NCBI GenBank assembly: GCA_021325275.1
Contig: JAJPHL010000005.1
Coordinates: 62,001 to 126,000, forward strand
Source: Terriglobia bacterium
GTDB lineage: Bacteria > Acidobacteriota > Terriglobia > JAJPHL01
Length of the DNA: 64,000 nucleotides
Reading direction: 5' to 3'
The translations under genes and the position numbers were made by a program. Positions 62,574 to 64,000 of the stretch are shown here, piece after piece; position 1 is the first letter of the stretch, and the number at the start of each line of letters is the position of its first letter. The notes below the pieces were generated by a model, which worked only from the letters and a program-made list of their open reading frames with translations, was not told where the DNA came from and made no database searches.

Positions 62574-62964
62574 TTTGGATTGGGGCAGGGCCGGCTTTTC
62601 TGCGAACGGCCAGCACTCCTACGATCCATCCTATCACCAGCGCGGGAATGCCAACGGCCAACACCGTCGGCCAAGACGAATCCTGCTCGTCGAAGTAGGC
62701 TTCCGAGTGCTCCGCGATGTCGTCGGCGAGCTGCGGGTCGAGATAGGGCAGGTTGGCGTGAAACGTCTTGCCGTCCTTGTATTTTCCCGAAACGCTGAAG
62801 CCGTGAATCTCGAGTTGGTCGAGTTGATCGCCTTCGAGGTCGCGCGAGAATTGCGAATAGCTGATTTCCTCGGCGCGAGAAGCCCGCCGCATCTCCAGCC
62901 AGATTCCCGCCGTGACGCCGACGAGCAATACGACAAACAACGCAACCTTGAGACCCTGGCTCAC
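62566..62964 (-). CDS. Membrane protein with FtsH-extracellular-like domain, no protease
   Basis: A 132-residue protein with two membrane helices: residues 7-24 (VALFVVLLVGVTAGIWLE) and about 98-118 (TVLAVGIPALVIGWIVGVLAV). Between them is a periplasmic segment EEISYSQFSRDLEGDQLDQLEIHGFSVSGKYKDGKTFHANLP, which resembles the FtsH_ext domain. In FtsH this precedes an AAA ATPase and zinc protease, both absent here. It could be a partner or a decoy of FtsH. GTG 62964 is the start. Confidence 0.72.
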   Translation of the reverse strand: MSQGLKVALFVVLLVGVTAGIWLEMRRASRAEEISYSQFSRDLEGDQLDQLEIHGFSVSGKYKDGKTFHANLPYLDPQLADDIAEHSEAYFDEQDSSWPTVLAVGIPALVIGWIVGVLAVRRKAGPAPIQNG

Positions 62965-62991
62965 GAGTCCAGCTTATCGCAGGCTGGTGTC

Positions 62992-64000
62992 TTACGCGCG
63001 CTCCTCGATCGCCACCCAGGGCTGGCCGTCCGGCGGACCCATGTACTCGGCGCGCGGGCGGATCAGACGGTTGTGGCGCAGTTGTTCCAGCACGTGCGCG
63101 GTCCACCCGGAAATGCGGCTTACCGCGAAAATCGGCGTGAAGAGGTCGATGGGAATGCCCAGCACGTAATACGTCGACGCCGAATAGAAATCGACGTTGG
63201 CGTTAAGACCTTTTTCGCGCTTCACCAGTTCTTCCACCGCCTGCGACATGCGGAACCACTTGAGATCGCCGGTTTCACGGCCCAGCGCTTCCGACATTTG
63301 CCGCAAGTGGGTGGCCCGCGGGTCTTCGGTGTGATACACGCGATGTCCGAAGCCGGAGATTTTCTTTTTGTCCTTCAGCATTTGCCCCACGCCCTCGAGC
63401 GCGGCTTGCTCGTCGGGGAATTGCAGCAGCAATTTCATCACGGCTTCGTTGGCGCCGCCGTGCAGCGGACCCTTCAACGTGCCGATGCCCGACACCACGG
63501 CCGAATGCACGTCGGAAAGCGTCGCCGCCGTGACGCGCGCCGCAAACGTCGACGCGTTCAATTCGTGATCGGCGTGCAGCACCAGCGCCACGTCCATGGC
63601 GCGCTCGCCGTTGGGTCCGGGGGCTTGGCCGTTCAGCATTTCCAGAAACGCCGCCGCGTGACTGGCCGCGGGATTCGCCTCCAACGGCCGCCTGCCGTTG
63701 CGCAGGCGATCGAAAAACGCCACCAGCATGGCGATCTGTGAGGTCAAGCGAATCGCTTTGCGCAGATTCGCGGCGTCGGACATGTCATGCGCGTCGGGAT
63801 CGAAGTGGCTGAGCATCGACACCGCGGTGCGCAGCACGTCCATGGGCGCGGCATTTGGCAGGCTATCGAGAAATCCGATCACCGCATCGGGCAAGTGGCG
63901 CTCCGCCGACATCTGCGCGCGCAACTCGGCGAGTTGCCGCCGGTTCGGCAGCGATCCGTACCAAAGCAAGTACGCCGTTTCCTCAAACGTTGCGTGCGTC
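62992..64000 (-). CDS. gltA: Citrate synthase, 5' end outside the window
   Basis: At least 335 residues; the frame is open to the window edge, so the N-terminus is missing. The first visible residues THATFEETAYLLWYGSLPNR match the conserved start of the large domain. Catalytic residues are present: His in GPLHGGANEAVMKLLLQFP, His in GFGHRVYHTEDPRATHL and Asp in NANVDFYSASTYYVLG. It condenses acetyl-CoA and oxaloacetate in the citric acid cycle. It ends 27 bp upstream of the FtsH-ext-like gene, in the same direction. Confidence 0.95.
   Translation of the reverse strand, partial: THATFEETAYLLWYGSLPNRRQLAELRAQMSAERHLPDAVIGFLDSLPNAAPMDVLRTAVSMLSHFDPDAHDMSDAANLRKAIRLTSQIAMLVAFFDRLRNGRRPLEANPAASHAAAFLEMLNGQAPGPNGERAMDVALVLHADHELNASTFAARVTAATLSDVHSAVVSGIGTLKGPLHGGANEAVMKLLLQFPDEQAALEGVGQMLKDKKKISGFGHRVYHTEDPRATHLRQMSEALGRETGDLKWFRMSQAVEELVKREKGLNANVDFYSASTYYVLGIPIDLFTPIFAVSRISGWTAHVLEQLRHNRLIRPRAEYMGPPDGQPWVAIEERA

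Overview
The window looks like part of the chromosome of an acidobacterium, probably a Bryobacterales/Solibacter-type member of the Acidobacteriota. Base composition is high G+C. It carries a TonB-dependent receptor with a carboxypeptidase-regulatory N-terminus, a VWFA-type 'acidobacterial' exported protein, a subtilase whose tail resembles the Solibacter C-terminal domain, many exported hydrolases and several large FtsX-type permeases. This placement is inference from gene content. I see no rRNA, tRNA, CRISPR array, prophage or insertion sequence.

Layout. 1-3.2 kb: TPR fragment, DinB-like protein, DUF1028 protein, B12-type radical SAM enzyme. 3.3-5.4 kb: coiled-coil protein and a receiver-metallo-beta-lactamase fusion. 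5.7-8 kb: CDGSH protein, PfkB sugar kinase and sugar permease. 8-8.5 kb: toxin-antitoxin pair with a frameshifted toxin. 8.5-13.3 kb: LVIVD, DUF305, class V aminotransferase and two RidA proteins. 13.4-15 kb: ETF-quinone oxidoreductase. 15-22 kb: a Lol/Mac-like export operon (exported protein, ATPase, permease, LolA-like protein, outer-membrane barrel). 22-32.5 kb: Sel1/TonB protein, 5'-3' exonuclease, and a long minus-strand run with ligase-like enzyme, GT4, M20 hydrolase, ABC ATPase, VOC protein, permease and cupin. 32.6-43.4 kb: TonB receptor, ATP-grasp protein, subtilase, M28 peptidase, PilZ protein. 43.4-52.4 kb: Nfn-like fusion flavoprotein, GH28, aldo/keto reductase, HicBA with broken HicA, M14 carboxypeptidase, zinc ribbon. 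52.7-64 kb: housekeeping genes rpsU, glgC, eno, gpmI, uvrB, ketoacyl synthase III, VWA protein, FtsH-ext protein, citrate synthase.

The most unusual signal is a family of dispersed hairpin elements. Their two arms are tandem heptamers (GGCAAAA)n and (TTTTGCC)n in perfect or near-perfect inversion around a variable loop. Because 7 is not a multiple of 3 and the unit has no stop, the first arm reads as a Lys/Arg-rich peptide in all three frames and the second as a Phe/Leu/Ala-rich hydrophobic peptide. The inverted symmetry gives the same order from either strand. One copy sits at each of the last three junctions of the 15-22 kb export operon. In two of them the downstream gene starts just before the element and reads through it, so the hairpin encodes the N-terminal signal peptide of a LolA-like protein and of an outer-membrane barrel. 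A second family with decamer arms (ATCTGCGTTC-like) occurs three times but carries stop codons and stays intergenic.

A second pattern is regulatory. At least thirteen transcription-unit starts have a -10-like hexamer ending only 6-8 nt before the start codon, which implies leaderless mRNAs, whereas several downstream operon genes use Shine-Dalgarno sites or stop/start overlaps. Several GTG starts were chosen on this basis.
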